Counted from the stretch's first letter, positions 36,595 to 49,720 are shown. The stretch is 64,000 nt of DNA from Ustulina deusta (GCA_023159155.1 JAJNNX010000073.1:62001-126000); one strand, 5' to 3'. Notes: a model not told the origin generated them from the sequence alone. Numbers and translations are program-made.

Positions 36595-37356
36595 CCTGGC
36601 CGAGGCTTCCTATGACTATGATCTTGCACGATGCTGTGGCACTCGGCTTGCAATTCAAATAAACTCTATCTCGAGCCCTTAACGTGAGGTGTTTACCTTC
36701 GAGTGAACGGTGGGATCACATTGGGAGAGGGTGTTACAAATCAAGAGTCTAGAAATTGGTCGCTGTACAGATGCAGAGAAAATTAGTCTGTGGAAATTGT
36801 AATACGAGGTTTGTTGTACTTCATATCGAAAACGGGGTCAAATGTGAGAATTAGGACGATGATCTAAGCCGAAGTGAGAGTGATCAACCGGCTCCTATCT
36901 AGGTACTCCCAACTGTAGAAATTGAAGAGAGCGGGAAGAGATGAAACTCTTATTCCAGAGGTCGTAGGTGGTGGGTAAGTTGGTAGGCCATAGGAGTAGA
37001 AAAGTGCAGGTGCTACACATACCTCGGTACCTGATAGGTACCTAGTAGAGACATGTACAATTGATTTAACAGATTTTCTAGCTGTGATGACGCAATATCT
37101 TTATAGCCGACAACACGACATTACCTAGCGCCGTGTCGCCTGCCAATGCTGTGGGGCCTGTGTCGTCGTATTCGTCTTCGTTACCGAATGGGGTAATACC
37201 CATGAGCCTTCGCCCCTAATGAATGATTGAGACGATGGGTGACGAATGATGTCAACCAATTTGGAAGTGGGAAGTGTAGAAGGTTAGTTGTGGGAGTGAA
37301 CTGGCTATTCTGGCTTCCAATTGACTCCAACCGATCAGCGTGACGCCGCCGAATCT

Positions 37357-37389
<33 letters not shown>

Positions 37390-37467
37390 TCTAAACCCCC
37401 AGCATCCTTCCAATCCCCCGTCTTAGTCGCCCCAAGCGCGTATCTTACCGCACGGGAGCAAGTCGAC
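36595..37467. other. divergent promoter region of SPO11 and ERG7
   Basis: About 870 bp. It contains TACCTCGGTACCTGATAGGT-type words near 37020-37045. The ERG7 frame is open upstream of its ATG through a Ser/Pro-rich stretch (37321-37467) that starts only at TTG and is probably leader. Confidence 0.6.
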
Positions 37468-39816
37468 ATGACCCCAACTCGGTCGTCGAGAAAACGCGCC
37501 AGTAATGGCCATGTAGGCGTCGAGACGGCGCAGCCACGAATCGCCGATCAAACGGACCGTACGCGGTGGAGGTTACTCGATGAGAGCGGTAGGCTCACCT
37601 GGCACTATCTCGAGGACGACGAGGCCGCCGAGAAATGGCCACAGTCTACCGCAGACAGGTGGTATCTTGGCCTGGACACTGTGAGAACATACGTATACTC
37701 GGTCGACCCAAGCACAATAACACTGACACGAGTGCGGCCTGCCACAGGACCTCCCGGACCTTCCCAAGCCCAAGAGCCCTCTCGATGCTGTTAGCAACGG
37801 CCTTGCCTTCTTCGAAAAGCTCCAACTTCCCTCGGGCGAGTGGGGATGCGAGTATGGAGGGCCTATGTTTCTTCTGCCCGGTGTCGTCATTACCTGGTAT
37901 GCGACCAAGACGCCCATTCCTTGGTATGTCGCTACTGAGATCAAGAACTATCTCTTCGCGCGGGCCCACCCGGAAGACGGAGGATGGGGGCTGCATATCG
38001 AAGGCGAAAGTACCGTTTTCGGTACTTCACTGAATTACACCGTCTTGCGTCTTGTTGGTGTCGATCCTGAACACCCTGTCATGATCAAGGCGCGTAAAAC
38101 ACTGCATAAACTCGGAGGGGCAACGCATGCGCCTCACTGGGCCAAGTTCTGGCTTAGTATTCTCGGCGTCTGCAAATGGGATATCGTCAATCCGATCCCC
38201 TCAGAGCTCTGGCTTCTACCCGACTGGGTCCCATTTGCGCCTTGGAGGTGGTGGATTCATATGCGCCAAGTCTTCCTGCCTATGGGATACATATTTGACA
38301 AGCAGTGGGCATGTCAAGAAACGGACATCATTCGCGGCCTGCGTGAGGAGTTATTTCCCGAAAAATGGGAGACGATTGACTGGACTGGCAACCGAAACAC
38401 TATTTGCCCTGCTGACAATTACCACCCTAAGTCATGGGTTCTCAACACGGCAAATTGGGCTTTGGTCAATGTTTGGCCGTGGCTTCGCCCCAATTTCCTG
38501 AAGAACAGGGCCAATGAGTGGATCAGCAAGCTCATCGACATGGAAGATGCGAATACAGACTTCGCTGATCTCGCCCCCGTGAATGCCGCTCTCAACACAG
38601 TGGTATGTTACATCCGCGATGGTCCAAAGGCTTACACTTTCAAGAGACACATCGAGAGACTCGAGGATGCCATGTGGGTGAATGCGGAGGGGATGTTTTG
38701 CAATGGTACCAACGGTGTTCAGTGCTGGGATACTTCGTTCCTTATCCAGGCTGTGGTTGACGCTGGTCTTGAGCAAGAGGCTCGATGGCAGCCTATGCTA
38801 AAGAAAGCACTGCTCTTCCTCGATTCTCAGCAGATCCGCGAAAATTGCAAAGATCAAGCGATCTGTTATCGCCAGCAGCGTAAAGGTGCCTGGGCATTCA
38901 GTACCAAGGACCAGGGATATGCCGTATGTGATTGCATCTCAGAGGCATTGAAGTCAGTAATTCTCCTGCAAAAAACACGCGGGTATCCGCAACTTTTGGA
39001 CGATGAACGGATTTTCGACGCTGTTGACACGATCTTGACTTACCAAAACGAATCGGGTGCATGTTCCTCGTACGAGCCCACCCGTGGCAGCGAAAGGTTG
39101 GAAATGCTTAATGCGGCTGAGGTATTTGGCAAGATTATGGTGGAATATGACTATGTCGAATGCACAACAGCTGTAGTCACAGCGCTCTCCCTCTTCAAGA
39201 AACACTGGCCAGACCACCGATCCAAGGAAATCGACGGGTTTGTTCAGCGATCAGTGTCGTGGATTAAGACGGCACAACAGCCAGATGGCTCATGGTATGG
39301 AAACTGGGCTATTTGCTACACGTATGCGACGATGTTTGCTCTAGAGAGCCTGCAGAGCATTGGCGAGAAGTATAACAACAGCTATTACTCAAAACGGGGT
39401 TGTGACTTTTTAATATCCTGCCAAAGAAAGGATGGCGGATGGTCTGAAAGCTATCGCGTAAGTTTGTTTCCCTTGTTTCCCCACCTGTTTAACCCCCGGA
39501 ACCCCTTTCTGACACTCTATTGCAGTCCTGCGAGAAGATGGTGTATACCGAACATGGCACTGGCTCTCAAGTGGTCATGACGGCATGGGCATTGATCGCC
39601 TTGATGCACGCAGACTATCCTGACAGCGAAGCCATCAAGAGAGGTGTCAAGCTGATCATGCGAAGGCAGCAACCCAACGGCGAGTGGAAGCAAGAAGCCA
39701 TCGAAGGCGTTTTCAACAAGAGCTGCATGATTTCGTACCCCAACTACAAGTTCACTTTTACCATGAAGGCTTTGGGTATGTTTGCGACGAAATACCCCAA
39801 CGAGACGGTCGTCTAA
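37468..39816 (+). CDS. ERG7: lanosterol synthase (oxidosqualene cyclase, ERG7)
   Basis: Exons 37468-37680, 37748-39457 and 39526-39816 give 737 residues. The enzyme cyclises (S)-2,3-oxidosqualene to lanosterol in ergosterol synthesis, on ER or lipid-droplet membranes. The first splice forms FFEKLQLPSGEWGCEYGGPMFLLPG, a class hallmark. QW motifs recur (HPEDGGWG, QQPDGSWYGNW, QRKDGGW). The catalytic acid lies in VCDCISE (Asp466), within the DCTAE-type motif. WRWWIHMRQ occupies the active-site loop that reads WC-H/Y-CR in yeast and animals, a common filamentous-fungal form. NKSCMIS at 705-711 matches the NKSCAIS of lanosterol synthases; protostadienol synthases of fusidane pathways differ there, so I favour the sterol role. 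It may be one of several cyclases in this genome. Confidence 0.93.
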
Positions 39817-40789
39817 AGGACATTAAAAGTAGTGGGGGAAGATGTAAAATTGAGCATGAAGACACAACGAGACCCATGGTAATTAGAGATAATAGCTAAT
39901 CAACTCACCAATATATGTATATATATTGACTGGATCGCGAACCTTATGTGACCATTCCTTCGTTGGGCGTACAGAAGAAGGAGCAGGTTGACCAGCAGAC
40001 AGGCACATCCCCAATGAGCCCTGCGGAGCACAAAATGCCTTCATATCCCTACCTGGTAGAAGTTAATGTTCGGCGCACTTGCCTAAAGTGAGACTATTAA
40101 ACCTGTTTGCCAGTGGATTGTGTGTGCATGCAAGTCGCCGCCCTGGAGCACCTAGGTTACCTAGTAACAAACAGACCCTCCACAGTTGATTTCAGGTCCG
40201 TTACCTATTCTGACAAAGCTTGACCATGTTCGGAAAGCGGTGAGAACCGAAGCCGTCATCACGTACCTACTACCTAGGTGCGTAGTCTAGGTACATGTAC
40301 CCGCAGGTAGCTCCGGCTCCAAAGAATCCGGCAGAATTTAGGTTATCTTCTTCTCTCGATAGGTGGAGGCGCCCAGAACCCCACCATATATACCTACCTA
40401 CTGGCTGCTACCTACACTTTCCAGACCCTCATGCGTACCTACCAACAGGCCGCAGGCCGTTTCGATTCTATCTATTTCTCGTTCTTTCTCACGTCTCGCG
40501 CTCTCCGACCTCAGCCATCTACAGCATACATCAACTCTACTCGGTCTTGGTTATAGCTGCTATCCACATCTTTTCGGCGCCACCTCGACTTCGGACCAGC
40601 ACCACGCACACCAGCTCTCCCTTCCAACCTTGACTGTCGCCTTCTCTCGCTGTCTCTCTGTCTCTGCATCTCTGCATCTCATCAACATACAGCCTTATTT
40701 AAACCCAGTACCAGACAGTCAACAACCCAGCAAACACACCGCAACGACATCGCGGTCACGTCACCATCTCAGCAAGCTAGCCACCCACC
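39817..40789. other. intergenic; pyrimidine-rich SGT1 leader
   Basis: ERG7 3' region followed by the SGT1 promoter. From about 40430 to 40789 the + strand is rich in C and T (many TCTC, CATC and CCAC words), as in long fungal 5' leaders. CTACCTAGGTG lies at about 40270. Overlapping forward frames here (40295-40875) are non-coding shadows. Confidence 0.6.
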
Positions 40790-42465
40790 ATGTCTTCTGC
40801 CACTGCTCTGGCCGATGCCGGCGTGCAGGCTGTCTCGGCTGGCAAGTATGCCGACGGCATCGCAAAGCTCACTGAAGCTCTCAACCAACACGCCGCTCCT
40901 CTCTGGCATCTCGAGCGCTCCAAAGCCTATCTGCGAACCAACCAATTCGACACTGCCCTCCACGATGCCGAGATGGCCCTACACATTGCCTACGATCGTG
41001 CAAACCGCGACCTGATGATGGAGGCTCAGCTCCGACGATCCATCACCTTCTTTCGCATGGGCAGGTTCGCCGATGCCGACGTGTGTTCTTTTTGGGCTCT
41101 CAGGTTGTCCGATGGTGCGAAAGCCCGGGAAGATGACGGCCAGCAGAATATGGTTGACGAGAACGGCGATTACATTGTACGAGTGGAAGAAGTCCGAGAC
41201 AAGGCGGCCCCGAAGACGGGGGACGGTCTGGCCACCGCATTGGACTCCCAAAGCAAACGATCTAAGGAGCAGTCACTACGAAACCTAGCACTCACTTGGC
41301 GTATTCAAGCCTTGACTCAAATGGAGAAGCTCCCTGCAGGGCACGATGGTCGCAAAATCCACGTTTCGGCGAAGTACCCCGGCCCTTCCCAGATATCCCC
41401 TCCTGGCAACGGTCCGTCGCCTACATCTACTCCTGCTATAGTCGGTGGTTCCGGTGGCGACAACAAAAATAAGAGCACCGTCGCCGCTACATCTGATCCC
41501 GACACCTGGGAGAAAGTATGGACCCGCTATCAGACGTTGTACATGAAGCATAAAATCCGATGCAGTTTCTATCAGACGGAAACGAGTTTGACCGTCGATA
41601 TCTTCTTGAAGAACTTGTCCCAAGAACAGGTCACCGTTGACTCTGAATCTCAAGCCATCAAAATTAGCCCGGTCCAGGGCGTATCACTCGGCGGCTTCGA
41701 CGGCTCCGTCGTTCTTCTACTTTTTGACGAAATTAACCCCCATGCCACCAGATACACCGTGAAATCGATGAAGATTGAGTTGGTTCTTCAGAAAAAGACA
41801 GCAGGCAAATGGCCAGCTCTACGACGCACGAATGCCGACATCGTAGATAACCTCTCGGTAAACCCTGGCCAGGGAATTCCTTTCGGCCAATTCAGTGACT
41901 TCGTTACATCCCTAGGGTAGGTCACGTTAGCTTGCTATCTGACGTGGAATTCTATTAACAAACTCGCAACAGTGTCAAGAATGTTGATGAGCTCGAGCTT
42001 CCTAGTCATGACAGTGATCCTGCTGCTTGGTATATAGCCCTCCTCGAGAAGTTGCGATCCAAGATCGACAATGGAGGTGAGCCTTCGAGCGAGACCAAGT
42101 TCGAGCCGCCCATTGCTATGCTCTCTGCTGTGCCTTTGGAGACAGCTACACCGATCGCAGGCCAGGGAAATATAGCAGCGAAGAGTACCGGGGGTGCGCC
42201 CGCTTACCCCACCTCGTCTAAGAAGGGACCTACAAACTGGGACAAGATTGATGACGACGATGAAGAAGATGCCTCAAAAAATGGCGATGTTAATGGCTTC
42301 TTCCAACAGATTTACAAGAATGCAGATGAAGATACGAAGCGAGCTATGATGAAGAGCTTTACTGAGAGCAATGGCACGGCCTTGAGCACAAGTTGGACTG
42401 ACGCTAAGAGCAAAACTTATAAGACTGAGCCTCCTGACGGCGTCGAAGCCAAGAAGTGGAAGTAG
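40790..42465 (+). CDS. SGT1: SGT1 co-chaperone (TPR-CS-SGS)
   Basis: Exon 1 (40790-41916) and exon 2 (41973-42465) give 539 residues. Domains in order: three TPR-like helical pairs (residues about 1-120, with AGKYADGIAKLTEALN and WHLERSKAYLRTNQFDTALHDAEMAL); a low-complexity linker with SISPPGNGPSPTSTP-like sequence; a CS domain (about 250-345, IRCSFYQTETSLTVDIFLKNL) that binds the Hsp90 N-domain; and an SGS domain at the end (GPTNWDKIDDDDEED..GFFQQIYKNADEDTKRAMMKSFTESNGTALSTSW). The protein links Hsp90 to SCF ubiquitin ligases and kinetochore assembly (Skp1) and to NLR-type sensors. The intron sits between the CS and SGS parts. All domains look intact. Confidence 0.95.
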
Positions 42466-43600
42466 ATCAGCCGACGTTTCATTTCGGGTGATGAGGTGGT
42501 TTGTGGTTCGCGGACGGATTACAAGCTTATGACAAAGGAATGATTTTGATTTAGCGTAAAAAAATGATACCACGAGCACGCTTAATTCTGTTATACGTAA
42601 GATTAACTAAGCCAGTTTCATCACGATCCATCACTAACACCAATAATAGAACGGCTTACCACATGTGTATGCAGTGAGTCCGACGTAGGTCCCAGCTCTT
42701 TGCCCTTCATGGTGTGCCAGTAATCTGTAGGGGACCAGGTGAACGGGTCTAACAACTACCGCATAAATTGATGAGTTATAGGCCTGCCGTTCTATGATTG
42801 GGCTCAGAGACCCCGCCGCCTTCACATCCATGTACCGACACGAGTAAGTGAGACGAGACGACCGAATGAGATGGCGGCGACATTATGACTAGGCTAGCCT
42901 TCAGGTATCACATACCATTTCATCTATCTCACCGCATCTGAGGCACTTCAATTCAGTAAGACATTAGTCATATATCGAGATATGCGATCCATTATGCATC
43001 GTCGCCATTTTGTGAACTTCCTTCCCCGCAATCAGGAAGCGTCCCCGCCACATTTTGCCCAAACCTCTGAGCCTAGACAGTTTGTGGCGGGATCCTCGCT
43101 TCTGATGAGGATCTATCGGCAGTTGGCTGATTGGCCAAGTCTCGTTCAGCACGGCTAAAATTATCCCTAGATATGCTGTTGGCATCGGACATCAATCATA
43201 AACGGGGCTCGTGGCGGGATCAGATCGGCCAGCCGATCGATCTGTAGGTACGGGTGTGTTGTGTCGGGGCCGTAATATATCTTATATTGCGCCCTTGGTC
43301 TGGCTCACTGCATGCGTCTCGTTGGGATCGGGCCCGCCGATTGTTGGGACTTACACGCTCTACAGCGTAACATTGTGTGCTTCGTACGATTATCATATGT
43401 TGTGAGCAGCTTCAGTGTACCATAGCTGTGGTCGTCAATCCGTCTATTAACCGCCTCCCTTCCTCCTTCAACAGGAGCCGTCGTATGAGCGTCCTAGATA
43501 CCTTGACCTCATCCTAGAACCCAGTGCTTTAAAAGACGGCAGGAGCTTCTTCGCCTAATATTCCTGGCACACTTCATAATTGCTATAGGACTTCAACAAA
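42466..43600. other. intergenic
   Basis: About 1.1 kb; no gene is supported. It includes the presumed promoter of the second P450, and a weak TATA-like stretch is not distinctive. Confidence 0.55.
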
Positions 43601-45432
43601 ATGGATTCAACCCCCAATGACAACATGATAGTGCCCGACGAGGGTACCATCTCCCCAGTCCGCATATTCCTCAGCTTTGCCGTGGTATTCATCGGCAAGT
43701 ACTGGGCCATCCTCATCCCCATCTTCCTTTTCGGCCGGATGGCATATAGGCGATATGCCTCTCCTCTACGCTCTATACCCGGACCGTTTCTCGCATCCTG
43801 CACACGCCTGTGGAAAATCAGATCGACAATCTCTGAGAATACACATTGGGAACATGTCGATCTTCACAGGAAATACGGCCCCGTGGTCCGCATTGGGCCA
43901 AGCGAGGTTTCGTTCTCCTCGCCTCAGGTTGCCCGGAATCTCCTCTCGGCTGGGAAGCGTTTCTACAAGACGGACTTTTATAGCGTGTTCCCGCCACCCG
44001 AGAACCCGGACATCTTCACCGAAATCCGCGAGGAGGTCCATGCCATGAAGAAGAAAGTCGCCAACGTTCCCTACTCTATGGCCGCCATGCGGCAGCTCAG
44101 CCCCTTCATCGACGACACGATCGAGTTTCTCGTCTCCCGGATGGGCGGTTTCTGCACGGATCCTGCCACGGTGTCCAAAGACTCATTCAGCAGAAAGAAA
44201 CCACAACCGATCCTGGACCTAGGTGACTGGCTGCACTACTTCGCGTTCGACGTCCTCGGCGAGGTAGCCTTCGGCCGGTCCTTCGGGTTCCTAGCGGCGG
44301 GACTCGACAAGGAGGGCGCCATCCGCACGATCGACAACAGCCAGAAATACAACGGCATCATCGGCCAGATCCCCGAGCTCGACGTCTTCCTGAGGAGGAA
44401 CCCCATCTGCAAGTACATCCCGGCCCTAGACCCGGCGAACAACCTCATCACCCGCATCGCGAAAGAAGAGATGGCGAAGCGACGACCGTTCGAGGTCGAC
44501 AGGGAGGGCAAGAACGCCGGCGGCGACGGCCGCGAAGATCTCATGGCGAGTCTGATAAAGGGACATCTGAAGGACCCGCAGAAATTCCACGAGGGCGACA
44601 TCTTCGCGGTCGCGCACGGCGCAATGTAAGCTCTATCCTATCTGCCCATTCTCCCGCCCGAAACCTACAATTGACCGAGACTAATGCGTTGACGGCGTAA
44701 TGCAGTTTCGCAGGCTCCGACTCGACCGCCTCGACAATGCAATCCTTCTTCTGGCTCACGCTGACGGCGCCGCGCGTGTACGCGGCGCTCAAGGCCGAGA
44801 TGGAGGCGGCCGTGGCGGCCGGCTCGATCCCGGCCGCGGGCAACATCGAGTGGACGCAGGCCCAGACCCTGCCGTACTTCCAGGCCTGTCTGAAGGAAGC
44901 CATGCGGCTGCGGCCGGCCGTCGGCCTCAACATCTCGCGCTACGCGCCCGCCCCCGACGGCGTCGACATCGACGGCAGACACTACCCCGCCGGCACCCGC
45001 CTCGCCGTCAACGGCTGGGTGCTGCATCGCGACAAGACCGTCTTCGGCGCCGACGCCGAGTTCTTCCGGCCCGAGCGCTGGGTCGAGGACGAGGAGAACG
45101 CCCGCGTTATGGAGAGGTATATGTTTCAGGTAAGTCCTCCCTCCCTTCCCCCCCTCCCGCCCTTTTCCTTTTCGGTGTGGGGAGCGCCGTTTCCCCTCTT
45201 CCCTTGACGTAGCTTACACCTGTTTCGAAACGGTTAGTTCGGCGGCGGCGCCCACGTCTGCATCGGTCGGAACCTGGCCCTGCTCGAGATCAACAAGGTC
45301 TGTCCGCGGCTGCTGCGCGACTTCGACTTCCAGCTCGTCAACCCCACGCGCGAGATCAAGGCCAAGGCCACCTTCTTCGTCGTCCAGGAGGGCTTGCAGG
45401 TGTACATCTCGAGACGACGCCCGCTCGCGTAG
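43601..45432 (+). CDS. cytochrome P450, pisatin-demethylase-like family
   Basis: Three exons, 43601-44625, 44706-45129 and 45238-45432, give 547 residues. The N terminus has a membrane helix (about 22-46), then the Pro-rich hinge SIPGPFLA. The region KYGPVVRIGPSEVSF is typical of the fungal benzoate-hydroxylase/pisatin-demethylase-like clans. The I-helix has FAGSDSTAST, with the conserved acidic-Thr pair. ExxR is EAMR, the meander FRPERW, and the heme loop FGGGAHVCIGR with Cys491 as ligand. Codons in exon 2 are strikingly GC-rich (almost every third base G/C), more than in neighbouring genes. These P450s act on aromatic or plant-derived compounds in some fungi. Substrate cannot be inferred, and no partner biosynthetic genes adjoin. 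Confidence 0.9.
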
Positions 45433-47281
45433 AGAGGCTTCCGCTTATGCCGTGCTGTGTCGTGCTGTGTCGCGGGACACGTGGACACACGGGGCCCCGG
45501 ATGGCACCGTGGGATCTGGAATGCGGGGTTGTCTGGCGCACCGCATTACGTCGGCTCTTTGGGCCCATGAGACCGGCTGGGCTGTGTGGGATTTAATGTA
45601 TTTCGGGCGGCTCCTTGATGGTCTGGCGCTGGGGGGCCCTGAGATTGTTCGAGCTCGGTAGTTCTACATACTTGTTCATAGCGGGTGCCGCAGTTTAAAA
45701 AATAAATAAATACACGGGTTTTTTCGGATTAAAAAATGGGGTGAGTACCTAGGTAGGTACGGACGGTGATCGCTGTGTTTGGTCCCGCGATAATTAGGTA
45801 GGTATTCGTTGAGAGAAGCCTTGGCGGATTCGGGGTTGATGAAACCCTGAGGGCGCTACCACGGAACGCTCTGTTGGAGTCCGGCCCGAAGGCGAACATG
45901 AGATATCGACGAATGCATGTGAGAGAAATGGTTTTCGGGTTAGTATTTATACGTAGTCCGTTTGCACGCAGAACACACAAAAGTCGGAGCTTGAGAGGGG
46001 AGATTTGGATGCCTTCGACCAATTTTCTGCCGAATGTATTGTAGACTTCCTCGAATAAAACTTTAGTTAGTTCTGTTATGTATAGTGTCACTCGTGCGGT
46101 TATCATATCTCTGCTTGTGCGAGACGCGTTTCTGAGAAAACAGAATGTTATGACGTGCTCCGTCTGTCTCACCCACAACTAGGACTTAAGAACGACTCTA
46201 TGAAATCTCATAGGCCATCAACATCCAAGCTCACACGTAAGGCACTCTATCATTTATTGGGCCTCCACCAGCGCCCCAGGTCGCCATGGCTCTCATAGCT
46301 GAGAGAGGAAGGAGATTTGCCTACTCTCTCCCAACACGGTCCACCATTTCGGATAACGAAATAGCTTTCGTTGGTTCATATCCCGCTGTCATATCGAAGA
46401 ACACCTCAACTCTCTGTAATTGGGTCCCGAGATGCTGTGCACATGACCCTACGAGGTTCTCCGGTTTCACCGCATCCAGTGATATGAAGGGCTTACATTC
46501 GTATTCCCAGGAGAAATATATTCGAAGCCTCCAGGCTGGCATTAATTTGTGTGACTCGAAATGGGCCACACTAGTGCCGTCCCTCCCGATTAAGGGATAA
46601 CTGGGCTCTTTCATCCGGGCCTATGATCATTCATCTAGCTCACATAAAATTTATTGATAACATCGGCTTTTAGCCTCTATAACCGCTCCTCGCCGTAATA
46701 AACCGGCACAAGCCAGCGTCGGGGATATAACGAAACGTTCACTCTCTTCTCAACTAGCTGATCCAAGGCTGCAGCAGGATCCTAGTACAATCCCGTACTG
46801 TATTTAGTGTATGATGATCACTCAGGTACTACTTGTGCCGACTCGCTTGCAGACGATAGAATCACACTGGCGAATTTCCATCGATGGGGCGGGTTACCTG
46901 TAATTGATATCAATACAGATTCCTCAGAGCTAACTCCCGACGTGCGAGTATTGCGTATGATACCAACCCAATCAACATTCAATGTGTTAGCGAAATACCA
47001 TTTCGCATGAAATATATCGTGAGCCTAAGCTCGTCTCCAAGTTTTGTATCTGCTAAGTGACTACTCCGCATTAATTCTTGGGGTAGATATGGGGAAATTC
47101 CCAAAATGTGTGAAAGTGGGTGGCCTTGCAGTCATTAGAGGCGAGATCGCTAGGTGGTCTAAGAAGATAAACAAAGAAAAATGTGCTTTAATCCCTCGTC
47201 CGGGAAGCCCTGAATGACATTGCGTCTTTATTACCACTCGAACTATAGCACGCCGAAGATAGTCGGCTTGGAGACTCAGCG
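45433..47281. other. gene-poor region
   Basis: No gene is supported. A reverse frame of 149 codons (45729-46178) and a pair of opposed frames at 46286-46614 lack recognisable domains. One TACCTAGGTA palindrome is listed separately. Confidence 0.5.
45746..45755. repeat. palindrome TACCTAGGTA
   Basis: A perfect copy of the 10-bp palindrome also found at 16674, followed at once by GGTAC. It lies 3' of the P450. Confidence 0.8.
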
Positions 47282-48964
47282 ATGGCGTGTGTTCTCAGGC
47301 TCGCCAGCGCGGCCCTCTTCGTCGTGAGCACCACTGCTCAAAATAGTACCTATGTCAACCGAGCCATTCCAACCCAAACCCCGATTTCGGGGAATTACAC
47401 TGGGCTCTTAAGACCTCAAATTCACTTCTCGCCGCCTCAGGGCTTCATGAACGACCCAAACGGCATGTTTGTAGACGCTGATGGCACATGGCATCTGTAC
47501 TACCAGTATAATCCAACCGGGCTAGTAGCCGGAAACCAACACTGGGGCCATGCGACAAGCAAAGACTTGTACCACTGGGTGAACCAGCCCATTGCCCTAT
47601 TCCCGCCGGAAGAAAGGGTCTATGTGTTCTCCGGCAGCGCCGTTGTCGACGTCAATAACACATCTGGCTTCTTTCCTGATCAGGACAATGGCGTGGTCGC
47701 CATGTTCACATTCGCGCGTTACTACGACGATGGGACTGGAGGGCCTCAGACCCAGAACATCGCGTACTCGCGCGATGGTGGCTACACGTTCGAGTACTAC
47801 GATGGAAACCCCGTAATAGACAGCACCAGCCCCCAGTTCCGCGACCCGAAAGTCCTATGGTATGAGGACCATTGGGTTGTGGCCGTCGCGTACTCGCAGG
47901 AGTTCGTCATTGGACTCTGGACAAGTCCCAATCTGAAGAGCTAGACCTTCGCCTCCAACGTCACGCACCATGGGTTACTAGGAGCTCAATACGAGTGTCC
48001 TAATCTTGTGAGAATGCCGCTACGAGATGCGAGTGGAACCGTCACCGACGAGAAATACGTCCTGGCCATTAGTATCCAGCCTGGAGCCCCTTTAGGAGGA
48101 TCGGTCACGGAGTATTTTGTTGGCGACTTCAACGGGACACACTTCACGCCTTTGGACGCTGTTACCAGGCTCACGGACTTCGCTAAAGACAATTACGCGG
48201 CTCAGTTTTTCCATGGTATTCCTGGCGGCCAGAGCCAAGTCAATCTCGGCTGGGCTTCCAACTGGCAGTACGCTCAGAACGTCCCTACAGGAAACCTGGA
48301 GGGGTGGCGTAGTGCCATGACAGTTCCTCGCGTCAGTTATTTGGCCGAGGCGCCGCGGATCGGATTAGTCATGGTGAACGAGCTATTCGACTTATCCCCT
48401 ATTTTAGACAGTCAGCTGAAAGCGTCGTCATTCATTGGAGATGGAACCGTAGCTCTCGACTACTCGGCTGTCGATTCCGGGGCGCTCTATTTGGAAGTTA
48501 ACGTTACAAATATCAATGCCACCCTACTAACAGATAACTCTACGTTGAATATCTCATTCGCGTCTCCTGCGTCGGGCGAGATACTGCAGTCCGGCTTCTA
48601 CTTCAGCGGCGACACCCCATTCTTCATCAACCGAGGGGGCATTAAAGGATTCGACAACATCTTCTTCACAGATAAATTCAGCACTACCGACGTTTATAGC
48701 AGCGGATCTGACAACGCACTTGCCTCCTGGAACATGAAGGCCGTCATTGACAGGAGCATCTTTGAAGTCTTCATCGACCGCGGGGTCCATACTGGAACTG
48801 TAGTTTTTTACCCCCTGCAACCTCTGACGACGCTCAATCTAGCGGCTCGTTTGCCTTCAGAGGCTCATGTTTCGGTAAATATATGGTTGTTGAAGAGCGC
48901 CTGGGCGGAGTTTGAAAATGAGCAAGGGGTAGTGTTAGGCAACGTGACAGGCCGTGAGAACTAA
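47282..48964 (+). pseudogene. secreted GH32 invertase/inulinase-type enzyme with premature TAG
   Basis: One continuous frame of 561 codons is broken only by TAG at 47942-47944 (codon 221). Residues 1-20 form a signal peptide. MNDPNG (56-61) supplies the catalytic nucleophile Asp and FRDPK (186-190) the transition-state stabiliser. The acid/base Glu of the EC motif (QYECPNL, codons 238-239) lies after the stop. The downstream part is intact through the C-terminal beta-sandwich (NMKAVIDRSIFEVFIDRG). In homologues the broken position, after SPNLKS, is Trp, so TGG to TAG by one G-to-A change explains it. No intron with usable GT..AG sites could remove the stop. As it stands the gene would yield an inactive 220-residue fragment. 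A sequencing error or strain polymorphism is the alternative. Confidence 0.88.
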
Positions 48965-49720
48965 AGTTCGAGGAGTATGATGTGCGAGACTGAGTCTTCG
49001 ATTTCAGTTTTGCCTCTGGTCACCAAGAAATTTCAAATGGAGGGAGACTAAAGGCAATATATATGGAGTAAACGAGACTATTTTGATATGAATACTCAAT
49101 TGCTACACGGACGAGAACCTAAATTTTGTAGATGAAAAATGTAGTCGACATTATGGACTTGATCGATCTGGCCTTCTAGGTCATACGGCTCATTTGATAA
49201 GTGCAATACTGCAATAATACACTCCAGCACCTAGAGAAGTGTTTTTCGAATATCGGCCGAGAAGAATAAAAGATGGTGAAACCGGGTATATATTATTCAG
49301 TACTCGCCAGTCCTGACCAGCCCCTTTTCATGTCTCCTGGTTCTCATCAAATACGATCTGGTTATACTATTTAGAAGCGCGCTGTTTTATCCTCATTCCA
49401 CTTAATAGTGTAAAGCCTGGACGATTAGGGCCGACTCTGTAGAACATCAAACAAGGAATAGCTGCTGTGACGTGACAAAGTCGGGCGACTTGACTCTGAT
49501 CCTTTCTCTTAAGCCCGGCGGCGTGAAACACTGGCAATTAGAGTGTTGGCTGGAGCACCAGCGGGCAAAGCATTTGTGTGCCGTCGTCACCAAATCAAAT
49601 CTCGACGCAACGTGGTGCTGTGATTCAGCATCCCCGACAGATACTACGCAAACTTGCGTTGTTGGCTCCAGGGCGGCTTTTATACTCGATTAAGAGGCGG
49701 TCTCCCCTCTTGTTTCGACG
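48965..49720. other. intergenic
   Basis: Between the GH32 and HET genes. A 73-codon frame at 49472-49693 is not supported. No RNA gene was seen. Confidence 0.55.

Noticed and set aside
6409..45432. A terpenoid gene cluster made of two P450s and an oxidosqualene cyclase
   Set aside because: The genes are 30 and 4 kb apart with housekeeping genes between them, and the cyclase looks like lanosterol synthase (NKSCMIS).
45729..46614. Reverse 149-codon frame and opposed frames at 46286-46614
   Set aside because: No recognisable motif and non-coding composition; the two opposed frames cannot both be real.
47942..47944. Programmed stop-codon readthrough in the GH32 gene
   Set aside because: Known fungal readthrough contexts are TGA followed by CTA, used for peroxisomal extensions. 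This is TAG followed by ACC inside a catalytic domain.
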